Source of the DNA: RPQJ01 sp963748985
GTDB taxonomy: Bacteria; Pseudomonadota; Gammaproteobacteria; Steroidobacterales; Steroidobacteraceae
Assembly: GCA_963748985.1 (NCBI GenBank)
Contig: CAVVKQ010000001.1
Coordinates: forward strand, 1 to 64,000
DNA: 64,000 nt
Direction: 5' to 3'
Part shown: in pieces, positions 15,977 through 24,815 of the stretch
Layout of the letters: every line of letters begins with the position of its first letter
Numbering within the stretch: the stretch's first letter is position 1
The notes under the pieces: model-generated
Told to the model about the DNA's origin: nothing
What the model saw: only the letters and a program-made list of their open reading frames with translations
Databases searched by the model: none
Position numbers and translations under genes: made by a program

Positions 15977-17740
15977 CTAGAGTCTTCCCGGGTCGCCGTG
16001 CACCGGCTTGCCTTCGAACAATGTGAGCAGCACCCTGGTGTCGGAGATCGCACGCGGGTCGATCGCAAAAAGATTCTGGTCGAGCACGGCGAGGTCGGCA
16101 CGCTTGCCAACCTCGATGGACCCAACTTCGCCCTCCATGCCGTTGACGTAGGCCGCGTTGATCGTGAACGCGGCGATCGCGGCGGGCAGCGGCAGCCGCT
16201 GATCGGGCAGGAAAACGGCACCGTCCGGCGTGGCCGAATCGGCGCGCCGCACGGCTACCTCGATCTGCTCGAACGGATTGGCCGACGACACCGACCAGTC
16301 GCTGCCGAAGGCGACCATGCCGCCGCTCGCGTGCATGCTGCCGATCGGGTACATGTGCGCCGCGCGCTTCTCGCCGATGAACGGGATTGTGAGCTCGGTG
16401 ATGTACGGGTCGGGATAGGCCCACAGCGGCTGGAAATTGGCGACCACGCCCAGCGCCCGGAACCGCGGCAGGTCCGCCGGATCGATCAACTGCAGGTGCG
16501 AGATGTGGTGACGCAGCCCCGAGGCGCCGTTGCGTTCACCCGCGGCCTGCACCGCGTCGAGGCACTGGCGGACCGCGGCGTCGCCGATCGCGTGGAAGTG
16601 CACCTGGAAGCCCTTTGCATCCAGCGCGGTCACGGCCGCATTCAGCGCTGCGGGCTGCAGCATCGGGATGCCCCGCGGCGAGCCAGCGACCAGGTACGGC
16701 TCGAGCATCGCGGCCGTGTAGTTCTCCATGACGCCGTCCTGCATGATCTTGACCGACGTCGCGTGCACGTGCCCGTTCGTGAACTGCTTGCGGCGCTGCT
16801 CCATGCCCGCGATCTGTTCCACACCGCTTTCCCGCTCCCACCATTGGGCGAGCACAGCGTGGACGGTCAACTCGCGCGCTGCGTCGAGCGCCGCGTACGT
16901 TTCGAGTTCGGCGGGCGAGACGCTGGCGTCCTGGAACCCGGTGATGCCGTAGGCGTTCAGCATCTCGACGGAGTAGCGCAGGGCGTCCATGCGTTGCGCC
17001 GGTGTCGCCGGCGGCACGTGCCTGTCGACCAGCCCCATTGCCCCTTCCTGCAGGCTCCCGACCAGCTCGCCGGTCTGCGGGTCGCGGTCGATGCGTCCAT
17101 CCGGTGGGTCGGGCGTGTCGCGCGTGATGCCGGCAAGGGCCAGCGCCCTGCTGTTCACCCAGCCGGTGTGGCCGTCGCTGCTGTAGAGCAGCACGGGCCG
17201 GTCGGGCACCACCGCGTCGAGCAGCGTGCGCGACGGCATCGCGCCCGGCCCGAACGCGGACATCAGCCAGCCGCCGCCCACGATCCACGCTTCGTCCGGC
17301 CGCTCGGCCGCACAGGCCTTGACCGCCGCGACGTACTCGTCGGCCGTCAGCTTGCCGGTGAGATCGCAGCTCAGTGCCTGGATGCCGCTGCTGATCGGGT
17401 GGATGTGTGCGTCGTGCATGCCGGGCAGCACCATGCGTCCGCGCAGGTCGACGACGCGAGTCTTCGGCCCGACCAGCACGCCAAGACCGGCATTGCGACC
17501 AACGTAGACGATGCGCCCGTCGCGCACGGCGACCGCCTCGGCCCAGCTACGGGCCGCGTCGACCGTGTAGATGGCGCCGTTGCGCAGCACCAGGTCGGCG
17601 GGCGCGCCGGCGGTTCGGCCCGACTGTGGGGACGCGCCGGTGGTAATCAGTGCCAGGCCGGCGGCCAGCAGTCGCAGCGCGACTGAAACTTGCCGTCCGC
17701 GAGTCGTGCTCCTCGCGCAGGATACGAAGACGTCTGCCAT
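15977..17740 (-). CDS. YtcJ-like amidohydrolase (amidohydrolase 3 family)
   Basis: 587 residues from the ATG at 17740, selected because GGGAG precedes it and a signal-like hydrophobic segment follows (VALRLLAAGLALITTGASPQ). Metal-dependent hydrolase of the YtcJ group: LVLRNGAIYTVD at the N-terminus, GMHDAHIHP metal site, VHFHAIGDAAV, HHISHLQL, FGSDWSV near the end and the usual C-terminal GSIEVGKRADLAVLD. The family acts on amide or imide bonds and the substrate cannot be told. The start lies five bases after the stop of the flavin protein gene, so they form one unit. Confidence 0.85.
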   Translation of the reverse strand: MADVFVSCARSTTRGRQVSVALRLLAAGLALITTGASPQSGRTAGAPADLVLRNGAIYTVDAARSWAEAVAVRDGRIVYVGRNAGLGVLVGPKTRVVDLRGRMVLPGMHDAHIHPISSGIQALSCDLTGKLTADEYVAAVKACAAERPDEAWIVGGGWLMSAFGPGAMPSRTLLDAVVPDRPVLLYSSDGHTGWVNSRALALAGITRDTPDPPDGRIDRDPQTGELVGSLQEGAMGLVDRHVPPATPAQRMDALRYSVEMLNAYGITGFQDASVSPAELETYAALDAARELTVHAVLAQWWERESGVEQIAGMEQRRKQFTNGHVHATSVKIMQDGVMENYTAAMLEPYLVAGSPRGIPMLQPAALNAAVTALDAKGFQVHFHAIGDAAVRQCLDAVQAAGERNGASGLRHHISHLQLIDPADLPRFRALGVVANFQPLWAYPDPYITELTIPFIGEKRAAHMYPIGSMHASGGMVAFGSDWSVSSANPFEQIEVAVRRADSATPDGAVFLPDQRLPLPAAIAAFTINAAYVNGMEGEVGSIEVGKRADLAVLDQNLFAIDPRAISDTRVLLTLFEGKPVHGDPGRL

Positions 17741-17745
17741 GCCGT

Positions 17746-18321
17746 TCAGCGCTCCCGTCGCGGCAGGTAATCGCGAAACGCGTCCATCTTCTTCCACTCG
17801 GGCACGGGTGGTTCATGCGCCGGTGCCGGGGCGTAGACGGAAACCTCCTCGAGCGTCATGCGGTGGATGTAGCGCGGGCAGTTCGGGAAGATGTGCTCGG
17901 CCTTCACCCGCACGACCAGTTGCGCGCCGACGAAGGAGTCGATCAGTGGATCGGCGAAGTCGATGCTCGCGACGCCATTCACCCGCAGTCGCTTCGGCTT
18001 CTCGAAGTCCATGAAGAGCAGGCCGACCCGCGGATTGCGCAGCACGTTGCCAAGGCTCTTGAACATGCCGTTGCCGTCGTAGCTAGGGAAGGCCAGGGTA
18101 TCTTCGGCAATGACCCGCACGAAACCGGGCCGGCCGCCCTTGTAGGAGCAGTCCGGCCAACCGTCCGCGTCGGCCGTCGCCAGGAAGAACATGGCACGCG
18201 ACTCGACGAACTCGCGGTCTTCACCGCTGAAGCGAGTGCGGTGCAGCACCTCGACCAGTCGATCGGCGATGAGGCGGGAATCGAATAGATCCTGCAGCGA
18301 GCGGTTGCCGTCGTGGTACAT
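17746..18321 (-). CDS. Pyridoxamine 5'-phosphate oxidase-like flavin protein
   Basis: 191 residues from the ATG at 18321 (CAGGAG upstream); the longer ORF start is not supported. FMN-binding split-barrel fold: AMFFLATADADGWPDCSYKGG, FVRVIAEDTLAFPSYDGNGM, NPRVGLLFMDFEKPKRLRVNG. This matches the MSMEG_1061/PNPOx-like oxidoreductases rather than true PdxH. It is likely an FMN- or F420-type reductase of unknown substrate, upstream and in one unit with the YtcJ-like hydrolase. Confidence 0.8.
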   Translation of the reverse strand: MYHDGNRSLQDLFDSRLIADRLVEVLHRTRFSGEDREFVESRAMFFLATADADGWPDCSYKGGRPGFVRVIAEDTLAFPSYDGNGMFKSLGNVLRNPRVGLLFMDFEKPKRLRVNGVASIDFADPLIDSFVGAQLVVRVKAEHIFPNCPRYIHRMTLEEVSVYAPAPAHEPPVPEWKKMDAFRDYLPRRER

Positions 18322-18489
18322 CGCGGTCTCCTGCCTGTTGGAACCTGCGCCACCCGTGGCTGGCGGAACAGGACAGGCAGGAATATACGCCCGAATGCGA
18401 ACTCGGCACGTCAACGGCGGCGGTCGGCGGGTCCCATGTCGCCTGCTCCGACAACTCGACCTGAGGTTACGCTGAGGCGAAGGCCGGAC

Positions 18490-18741
18490 TCACGCAGTCG
18501 GTTCCCCGGCCGGCTTCTCGGCGCTCCGCAACTGCTCCAGGCAGGCCATTACCCTCTGCAGCAGCGCGCCGCTGAGACCGGGCTTGATGCTGGTCATGCT
18601 CTCCTCGGATGCGCGCAGCCCGGCCTTCAGGTCCTCTTCCCAGGCCTCCAGGCGCGCGAGTTTTTGCGTGGCCGATAGTGTCTGGTCGGTGACCAGCACC
18701 TCCGGCGTTTCATAGCGATCGTAGTCGGTCGTGCGGTTCAT
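18490..18741 (-). CDS. Small conserved acidic protein
   Basis: 83 residues with GAGGT before the ATG. It reads as a short soluble helical protein (YETPEVLVTDQTLSATQKLA, LEAWEEDLKAGLRASEE). The pattern of a promoter-proximal hinge followed by LEAWEEDL is seen in many unannotated proteobacterial proteins. No function is known to me. It stands alone, divergent from sodB. Confidence 0.6.
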   Translation of the reverse strand: MNRTTDYDRYETPEVLVTDQTLSATQKLARLEAWEEDLKAGLRASEESMTSIKPGLSGALLQRVMACLEQLRSAEKPAGEPTA

Positions 18742-19001
18742 GCTTGACCTCGTTCATCGACCAAGTCCTGGTCCCCCGAGTCTCGTGTCCCCGGTGCGGC
18801 AGCGTTGGGCTCCGTGCCCGCAGCGGAAGTATTCAAGCAGCGATACGCCTCGGTCAGTTCGGCACCGAACACAACGCACGTCAGTCGCTTTGGTGTAGTT
18901 GACCGGAGTTGATGCCTGACTGACGTCCTGTCCGTGCCTTACCGTACAGACTCCGAGGGCTGGCATTCGCACACTCATGGTTTAACGTGAAGGAATGTGA
19001 A

Positions 19002-19625
19002 ATGGCTGATACCGCTACGATTGAAAAAGCAGTGCGTCACGTCCTGCCACCGTTGCCCTACGCGGCAACTGCATTGGATCCCGTCGTCTCCGCTACTACG
19101 ATCGGGTTCCACCATGGCAAGCACCACAAGGGGTACGTCGATACCCTGAACAAGCTGATCGTCGGGACTCAGTTCGCTGACCTGTCGTTGGAGAAGCTCG
19201 TCATCGCAACCGTCGACAAAGCGGACGACGTCGCGATATTCAACAATGCGGCGCAGGCATGGAACCACAGCTTCTATTGGCGCAGCCTGCGGCCCAAGGG
19301 TGGTGGTGAGCCCCCGGCAGCGTTGCAGAAGCGGATCGAGGAATCGTTCGGCACTCTGGATGCATGCAGGAAGGAGCTGGCGACGGCGGCAACGACCCAG
19401 TTCGGCAGTGGCTGGGCATGGCTCGTACTCGACGCAGGCGAGCTCAAAGTAGTCAAGACGGGTAATGCGGAGACGCCGCTGACCCAGGGCATGAAGCCGT
19501 TGCTGACCATCGATGTCTGGGAACACGCGTACTACCTGGACTATCAAAGCCGCCGCGCCGACTACGTGAACGCCGTACTCGACAAACTGATCAACTGGGG
19601 CTTTGCCGCCGAGAATCTCGCCTAG
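19002..19625 (+). CDS. sodB: Superoxide dismutase, Fe type
   Basis: Converts superoxide to hydrogen peroxide and oxygen in the cytoplasm. 207 residues from the ATG at 19002; AAGGA lies seven bases upstream, so the in-frame GTG at 18987 is rejected. Metal ligands are visible: His37 in FHHGKHHKGYV, His89 in NNAAQAWNHSFYW, and Asp and His in DVWEHAYYLDY. The glutamine of NNAAQAWNH is the Fe-type position. Substitutions such as GFHHGKHH instead of the usual EYHYGKHH are mild departures. It stands alone. Confidence 0.93.
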   Translation: MADTATIEKAVRHVLPPLPYAATALDPVVSATTIGFHHGKHHKGYVDTLNKLIVGTQFADLSLEKLVIATVDKADDVAIFNNAAQAWNHSFYWRSLRPKGGGEPPAALQKRIEESFGTLDACRKELATAATTQFGSGWAWLVLDAGELKVVKTGNAETPLTQGMKPLLTIDVWEHAYYLDYQSRRADYVNAVLDKLINWGFAAENLA

Positions 19626-19704
19626 CCACCGGAAACGAAGTCGTATCTCACGATCGCACGCACCCAACCGCCTCGCGGCGGACCCGTTGTGCTATATCGC
19701 GTCC

Positions 19705-20214
19705 ATGGAGAGCGGCATCGAAGTCTTCACCCAGGAAAGAGGCAGGGGACCACGTTGGATCTTCCTGATTGCGTTTGCGCTCGTGTTCTACGGCACTGGC
19801 GCTGCGTTCATTGAGAGCTTTGTAAACTATGAGAGTTGGCGTCTCATCGGAACTGATGAATTCGTTGCATACCACCAGTTCATTGCGCCGCGAGTGCTGG
19901 CGTTCCTGGTTGCGCCACTGCTTCTTGGCACCGCCTTTACGATCCTCATGTTGTGGTCACGACCTGCTGCAATTCCGGCTTGGGCCGTATGGGCGGCTAT
20001 TGCTGTGCAAGCAATCGTGTGGGTCTCCACCGTCACGATACAGGTACCGATTCAACTCCAACTAAGCGAGCAAGGGCTATCGGCCGAGCTCATTGAGCGT
20101 CTTGTCGCCACGAACTTCTGGCTACGCAGGATTCCGTATGCGATCTGTGCGGGGTTGTTTCTTTGGATGGCAGCGCAAGCCATGAGTGCGAGCGATGAAA
20201 AGCGTGCCACCTGA
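19705..20214 (+). CDS. Four-pass inner-membrane protein
   Basis: 169 residues from the ATG at 19705, preferred over the upstream ATG at 19603 that overlaps sodB. Four hydrophobic segments are visible: IFLIAFALVFYGTGAAFIES, VLAFLVAPLLLGTAFTILML, PAWAVWAAIAVQAIVWVSTV and PYAICAGLFLWMAAQAM. The layout resembles small four-helix membrane proteins of the DUF1772 kind, but no signature residues confirm it. Function unknown. Confidence 0.6.
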   Translation: MESGIEVFTQERGRGPRWIFLIAFALVFYGTGAAFIESFVNYESWRLIGTDEFVAYHQFIAPRVLAFLVAPLLLGTAFTILMLWSRPAAIPAWAVWAAIAVQAIVWVSTVTIQVPIQLQLSEQGLSAELIERLVATNFWLRRIPYAICAGLFLWMAAQAMSASDEKRAT

Positions 20215-20237
20215 CCCCCCGTTGATTCGTCTGGGTC

Positions 20238-21167
20238 TCAGGCGGCAAGCACCTCGTGCTCGTAGTAAGGTGCCGCCCGATCGCTGAGGATGCCCTGCAA
20301 CTCCTGGAGCGAGCGTCCAGCTGGCGTCAGCCACGCCGCCATGTGCTCGGGCTTGAGGTTCACGATCATCCTGTCGTGGCCTGCCGCGGCAACTTCAGGC
20401 GGAGGATCATCGGTGACTGCAGCGAAAGACAGCAGTGGCTCGCCGCCCGCGGGGTCCGTCCACTGCGCGAACAGGCACGCCACCAGCATCGTGCCCGCCG
20501 GTCGCGGAACGAAGTGCAGCACCGCATTGCGGCCTTCACGGTCGACATTCTCGTAGAACGACTCGGCCAGCATCACGCCATGGCTGTGCCCGAACTCGCG
20601 ACGCCAGAACTTCTCCAGGTTGTCCCGACGCGCGTTGTACAGACCCGGGAACTTGCGATCGATGCTGGCTGGTTTCCCTGCCTGTCGGCAGTGGTAGCGC
20701 GCGAGGCGCACGACTCGGCGCTCTCCGTCTTGAACGACGATCGGCGCGAAGTGCATCGGGAAAATGCGGGCATCGGACGGATGAGGTTGGGTCGCCTTGA
20801 GCCGCGATAGACGGGCCAGGGCCGCTTCGATCTTGTCGCCGGCAATGCGCCTGCTCTCGCCAGCCGCCTTCGTCGGCTTCGTCTGCAGCTTGCGCTCTGC
20901 GTCGGCCAGGCGCTTGCGCTGGACGAAAATCTCGCCCTCGAGCTTCGCCATTGCCTCCGCCCGGTGTTGATCGATGAGTTCCTTGATTGAACTCTCGGCG
21001 GGGTTCTTCGGCTCGTTGAACCACCGATCCACAGCCCGCGGAATCCGGATTGAGGAGTCGGCATGCCGGAAGCCGTACACCTCCCTGAACTGGTCCAGGT
21101 CGATCGTGGCACCCGTCAGCTTGAGGTACTGGTGGTAGGCGGCCGCGATCTGGCTCGAGTAGCACAT
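20238..21167 (-). CDS. SRAP/YedK-like SOS-response-associated protein with helical insert
   Basis: 309 residues; YedK itself is about 220. It begins MCYSSQ, giving the catalytic Cys2 that crosslinks to abasic sites in single-stranded DNA in the HMCES/YedK family. Other family landmarks are PMHFAPIVV, YNARRDNLEKFW (family NARxE), ESFYEN and the histidine in AAGHDRMIVNL. Residues about 60-115 are an extra charged, coiled-coil-like insert (EGEIFVQRKRLADAERKL, AALARLSRLKA) not found in E. coli YedK. It is probably a DNA-repair shield for abasic sites. Confidence 0.82.
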   Translation of the reverse strand: MCYSSQIAAAYHQYLKLTGATIDLDQFREVYGFRHADSSIRIPRAVDRWFNEPKNPAESSIKELIDQHRAEAMAKLEGEIFVQRKRLADAERKLQTKPTKAAGESRRIAGDKIEAALARLSRLKATQPHPSDARIFPMHFAPIVVQDGERRVVRLARYHCRQAGKPASIDRKFPGLYNARRDNLEKFWRREFGHSHGVMLAESFYENVDREGRNAVLHFVPRPAGTMLVACLFAQWTDPAGGEPLLSFAAVTDDPPPEVAAAGHDRMIVNLKPEHMAAWLTPAGRSLQELQGILSDRAAPYYEHEVLAA

Positions 21168-21399
21168 GGGTCGAGTTTACCCTCGGAGTCACACCCGCGC
21201 GCAGTGGGTGACGCTCAGAAAACTGAGTTCGCCGCAATCTCTATGTTCTCTACCGCACGGACAGTCGCGAAACCATCTCAGATAGTGCTCGACTCGCGTC
21301 GGACAGTGGTGGAAAAACTGATGACCATCACTTCGAGTGTACTCGTCGCCAACGCGCAGTTTTGAACCAACAACTACGACACCTCACGAGGGGACCAAG

Positions 21400-21879
21400 A
21401 TGAAAACGATTGTGAAGACCGCACTATTGTCGGTACTGCTGGCAGTCGCAAGCGCCGCCGTTGTCGCGGCACCCGCCGCCGATCCAGTGATCGGGACATG
21501 GCAGATCAATGTCGCGAAATCGAGGTTCAACCCTGGCCCTGCGCCGAAGAGCGATACCCGGACTTACGCGGCAACCGAGCAGGGCACCGCCATGACCTGG
21601 ACGAGTGTTGGGGCGGACGGGAAGGAGACCGTCGTCAAGTCAACGTTCAAGGCGGATGGAAAGGATTACCCGCTGACCGGGTCTGCCAACTTCGACATGC
21701 TGTCGTTGAAACAGGTCGATGACCACACGGTCCAGAGCACACAAAAGAAGGGCAGCAAAGTAATCGGTACGACCACTCGCACCGTTTCCAAGGATGGCAA
21801 GGTACTCACGTTGAGCAGCAAAGGCACCAGCGCAACGGGCGTGCCGTACGACAACGTCATGGTCTACGACAAACAGTAA
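21400..21879 (+). CDS. Secreted small beta-rich protein
   Basis: 159 residues from the ATG at 21400 (GAGGGGA upstream). Signal peptide TALLSVLLAVASAAVVA ends near APA. The mature part starts DPVIGTWQINVAKSRF, with repeated short beta strands and TRTYAATEQGTAMTWTSVGA, VKSTFKADGKDYPLTGS and IGTTTRTVSKDGKVLTLSSK. This is the layout of lipocalin-like secreted proteins common in this group. No ligand is evident. A hairpin follows at 21897-21928. Confidence 0.7.
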   Translation: MKTIVKTALLSVLLAVASAAVVAAPAADPVIGTWQINVAKSRFNPGPAPKSDTRTYAATEQGTAMTWTSVGADGKETVVKSTFKADGKDYPLTGSANFDMLSLKQVDDHTVQSTQKKGSKVIGTTTRTVSKDGKVLTLSSKGTSATGVPYDNVMVYDKQ

Positions 21880-21896
21880 GTTCGTGAGGAGCGGGG

Positions 21897-21928
21897 GGCA
21901 GTCCACGCCTGACAGGGGTGGAACTGCC
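21897..21928. terminator. Hairpin after secreted protein gene
   Basis: Imperfect inverted repeat GGCAGTCCACGCC / GGGGTGGAACTGCC with a five-base loop, 18 bases after the stop at 21879. There is no T run, so it may stabilise or end the transcript only partly. It does not resemble the guanidine riboswitches sometimes found before Gdx genes. Confidence 0.4.
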
Positions 21929-22026
21929 TGGCCCGCAGCGCGCCGCAACTATCGAGCCAGCGCGGGTCGAGGTTATGATCGGCAGCCGGCCGACGCCGGA
22001 CGGTTCAAACGACAGGAACTCCGACA

Positions 22027-22365
22027 ATGACGCTCTCCAACGCGGCAGCATGGCTTGTCCTGCTGGCGGCGGGTCTCCTCGAGGTTGTCTGGTCCGTCAG
22101 CATGAAGGCTTCCGAGGGGTTCACACGACCGCTGCTGACGGCGATCACGATCGCGGCAGCGTGGTTCAGCTTCTGGTTGCTCGGAATGTCGTTGAAGGTG
22201 CTGCCGGTGGGTACCGCGTACGCGGTCTGGACAGGGATCGGCGCGATTGGAGCTGCAGTGCTGGGCATTGTCATCTTCAAGGAGCCGGCAACAGTCGCGA
22301 GAATTGGCTGCATTCTGCTTATCGTCGCGGGCATTCTGGGACTCAAGGTCACGAGCGGTCATTGA
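22027..22365 (+). CDS. gdx: Guanidinium exporter of the SMR family
   Basis: Small multidrug resistance family protein of the Gdx/SugE branch; it exports guanidinium against protons across the inner membrane as a dual-topology dimer. 112 residues with four transmembrane helices. TM1 contains LLEVVWSVSMKASEGFTR with the essential glutamate, and TM3 the branch signature PVGTAYAVWTGIGAIGAAVLGI. These match SugE rather than EmrE. No riboswitch precedes it that I can recognise. Confidence 0.9.
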   Translation: MTLSNAAAWLVLLAAGLLEVVWSVSMKASEGFTRPLLTAITIAAAWFSFWLLGMSLKVLPVGTAYAVWTGIGAIGAAVLGIVIFKEPATVARIGCILLIVAGILGLKVTSGH

Positions 22366-22677
22366 GGACACGCTAAGACCGCGCCCTTGGGGAGAGCCGT
22401 CGATGTCCGCAGGGTTGGGAAGCCCTGGGCGCGATCGCGACGGTACTGATCCGCTCACTGACAACGACGTCGACACCACGGGATCGTGAGGTGGAAGCGG
22501 TGAAGGCGAAGGCCCGACCGGCCTCGCGGTTCGGTCGCGGGCGTCCCGACCGAGGAGGCGACTCGATTTGTATTTGTGGGGGGTTGGGGGAAAATCGAGC
22601 GCCATAGGCTTCGTTGACTGTGCAGTCGGCAGAGGCTCGGCCGGGAGCGACGGGTAAGCCAAGGGAGGTGACAGCGT
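22366..22677. other. Gene-free stretch upstream of GntR-type gene
   Basis: 312 bases without a credible gene. It holds a G-rich run around 22577-22590 (GGGGGG TT GGGGG), a short palindromic segment near 22530-22550 and a TTGACT hexamer at 22614-22619 without a convincing partner. The ORFs that cross it on both strands read as frame shadows with arginine/serine-rich composition. Confidence 0.4.
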
Positions 22678-23118
22678 ATGGAGGAGTACTGGGCCACGCG
22701 GACGGGAAGGTGGCGACGGGCGATGAAGGATCGCGCGGGACCGTCGCTGGCGGAGCGGCTGCAGCAGGTGATCCGCCAGGACGTGGAAGCGGGGCAGTTA
22801 CCGGCGGGGGCGTTGTTGCCGACCAGCGAACGCGTCGCGGCTGAACTTACCATTGAACCAGCGGACGTACAGACGGCGTATGCGCGCCTGCTCGCGGACG
22901 GGTTGCTCGACGAGCGCGTGGACGGCGTACTTTGCATAGCGAGCCAAGGGCGCGAGACGACGGTTGGCGACGCGACGCAGATCCGCTTCGAGGCGGCACT
23001 GCTCAAGGCGGTGCGTGAAGCGGCGGCCCGCGGCCTGTCGAGTGCCGAGGCTACCGGAATGTTCAAGGCGGCCGTGGTCAGGATCGAGGAGATGGAGCAG
23101 AAGAAGCGCGAAGAGTGA
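22678..23118 (+). CDS. Short GntR-family regulator (YtrA-like)
   Basis: 146 residues with a very strong ribosome binding site (AAGGGAGGTG). Winged-helix GntR domain at about residues 22-85: SLAERLQQVIRQDVEAGQL, GALLPTSERVAAELTIEPA, VQTAYARLLADGLLDERVDG. No large ligand domain follows, only about 50 helical residues (FEAALLKAVREAAARGLSS), as in YtrA-type members that control adjacent transporters. No transporter gene is adjacent here except Gdx 300 bases upstream, so the target is open. Confidence 0.75.
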   Translation: MEEYWATRTGRWRRAMKDRAGPSLAERLQQVIRQDVEAGQLPAGALLPTSERVAAELTIEPADVQTAYARLLADGLLDERVDGVLCIASQGRETTVGDATQIRFEAALLKAVREAAARGLSSAEATGMFKAAVVRIEEMEQKKREE

Positions 23119-23223
23119 GCGTGGTACGCTCGTTCAATTCGCTTTCCGCGGTGCCGGTCATCGTACCGGCATTGACTGCACTGATGCGGTGTGCACGCGG
23201 CCCCGCCATTGACAGAAGATTTT

Positions 23224-24681
23224 ATGAATACGCTCGTCACACGTAGAGCAGTACCGGCTCTACTGGTCCTTGCTTCATTGATTTGCATCGCGGCATGCGG
23301 GACGACGGGAGGCGTCTCCGATGAAGGAGAGCCCGTCTTCGTCGAGAAAGAATCTGCTCCTCAGGAGGCACCCGGGGCCCCTGTGGCGAAGATTGGGGAG
23401 GAAGGGGAGGTTCCGCTTGTCGTAGCCGAGTCAGAGCATCCCGAAGTGGTCTCTCCCGACAAGGAGCTCGAGGAGGTGATCGTTGAGGCTCGCCGCGACC
23501 GTCACGAAGTGATCTTTGATCTCGTGTCCGAAGCGAAGTCCATGCTTCGTGATGTCGAACTCGAGTATGTGTTCACGGGAAAGGGAAAAAGAGAAGCGCT
23601 GCGCGGGCGTCCCGTCGTCTTTGCTCTATGGAGCGAGGCGAAGCAGGAATGGTCCATCGTGCACATCGAGATCGGCCGCCCTCCGGTCAAGTGGAAGCCC
23701 GGAAGAAAGCCATTTCCCTTCATCGTGCGCACACCGGGAGTCGAGGCACGGCACGTCAAGGGCACGGGTGCCGAACGACTGATGTTCGCCTTTTCCAAGG
23801 ACGGCGAGCCACTGAAGGTCTACGGCAGGAAGTTCCCCGTCTTCGACAGCGCCCTGATTGCGAAGAAGAGATGGAGAGCCGTCGTCGCGACCGCGAGGCC
23901 CATCGTCTATCTTCCGTCCAACGAAGACACGCTCGATCCGCTTTTTGTCAGCGGGGGGAAGGAATTCCTTCTCAAAACGGCGCGAAAGGCGATCGAGGAA
24001 TTGCGTCTCGCCAGGGCGCCTTCAGTGGCATTTCCTGGACAGCTCCTCGCAGATGTGGTGCCCGCTGCCGTCCTCACGACCCTTGCGGTGATCGAACAAA
24101 CAGACGACGCCGACTTCGTGAAAAAGAAAGCCGCAGCTTTCGACGAGGTGCTTAGCCACTACGGCCTGAAACGCGAGGAGGCGTATCGGTACAGTGTTTC
24201 AAGCGCATCTGCCCTCGGCCCCATGCAGTTCACGAACAGGAGGGGGAATGGCACCTATGCGATGGTGGTCAGGCGATGCCCCCAGGCAAAGATTGACCCG
24301 AACTTTGAGCGCGGTGCGACCGATCTCCTGAACGCCATGAAGGCGGCGATCTGCCTCTTTGACATTGAGTTGTTTCAGATGCGTTCGGATATCCGCCTGG
24401 CGTACCGTGACAACAAGGAGGTGCTTGGCATATTTCCGGTCGCCGCATACAACGGGGGACCCAGGAATGTCGCGAAGCTCTACGGCGTCATGAAAAGGAT
24501 GGGGGTGAAACTTGAAGACCTTCGTCCTCCGGGAGAGCAGCCCCAGGGATACCAGGTGAACTGTCCGTGTCTATGGAAGGAGGAGGCGACTGGCGTCCGT
24601 CCCGTGGCGATCCCCAAATACAACAATGAGAATCGCTGGTACATCGAAAAATACCAGAGCATCCTCAGCGTGTTCGAGTGA
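23224..24681 (+). CDS. Lipoprotein with lytic-transglycosylase-like domain
   Basis: 485 residues. Lipoprotein signal LLVLASLICIAAC (lipobox with Cys near residue 24), then a low-complexity acidic linker rich in E, P and V (about 30-90), a middle domain with no family I recognise, and a C-terminal SLT-like domain. That domain has VIEQTDD (candidate catalytic glutamate), SASALGPMQFTNRRGNG (Met-Gln core) and AAYNGGPRNVAKLY (AYNGG motif). It would cleave peptidoglycan from the membrane face. Codon use is richer in AAG/GAG and less GC-biased than the neighbours, suggesting transfer. Confidence 0.7.
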   Translation: MNTLVTRRAVPALLVLASLICIAACGTTGGVSDEGEPVFVEKESAPQEAPGAPVAKIGEEGEVPLVVAESEHPEVVSPDKELEEVIVEARRDRHEVIFDLVSEAKSMLRDVELEYVFTGKGKREALRGRPVVFALWSEAKQEWSIVHIEIGRPPVKWKPGRKPFPFIVRTPGVEARHVKGTGAERLMFAFSKDGEPLKVYGRKFPVFDSALIAKKRWRAVVATARPIVYLPSNEDTLDPLFVSGGKEFLLKTARKAIEELRLARAPSVAFPGQLLADVVPAAVLTTLAVIEQTDDADFVKKKAAAFDEVLSHYGLKREEAYRYSVSSASALGPMQFTNRRGNGTYAMVVRRCPQAKIDPNFERGATDLLNAMKAAICLFDIELFQMRSDIRLAYRDNKEVLGIFPVAAYNGGPRNVAKLYGVMKRMGVKLEDLRPPGEQPQGYQVNCPCLWKEEATGVRPVAIPKYNNENRWYIEKYQSILSVFE

Positions 24682-24815
24682 GGGATGAGCGCGAGATTGT
24701 CGTCGCTGACGCGGGGTCTCACAATCACTTCATCTGGCAAAGTGCGATCTCCGATGACGATACGGAGTTCCAAGTAACCCTCAACTGTGGGTTTTAGGGG
24801 ACGGCCCTTTTTCAG

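Noticed and set aside
15959..17686. Plus-strand ORF of 575 codons opposite the YtcJ-like gene
   Set aside because: The minus-strand frame has all amidohydrolase motifs. The plus frame is a composition artefact.
21880..22026. Guanidine riboswitch upstream of gdx
   Set aside because: I looked for the ykkC-I core and for mini-ykkC tandem hairpins with ACGR loops. Only a terminator-like hairpin is present.
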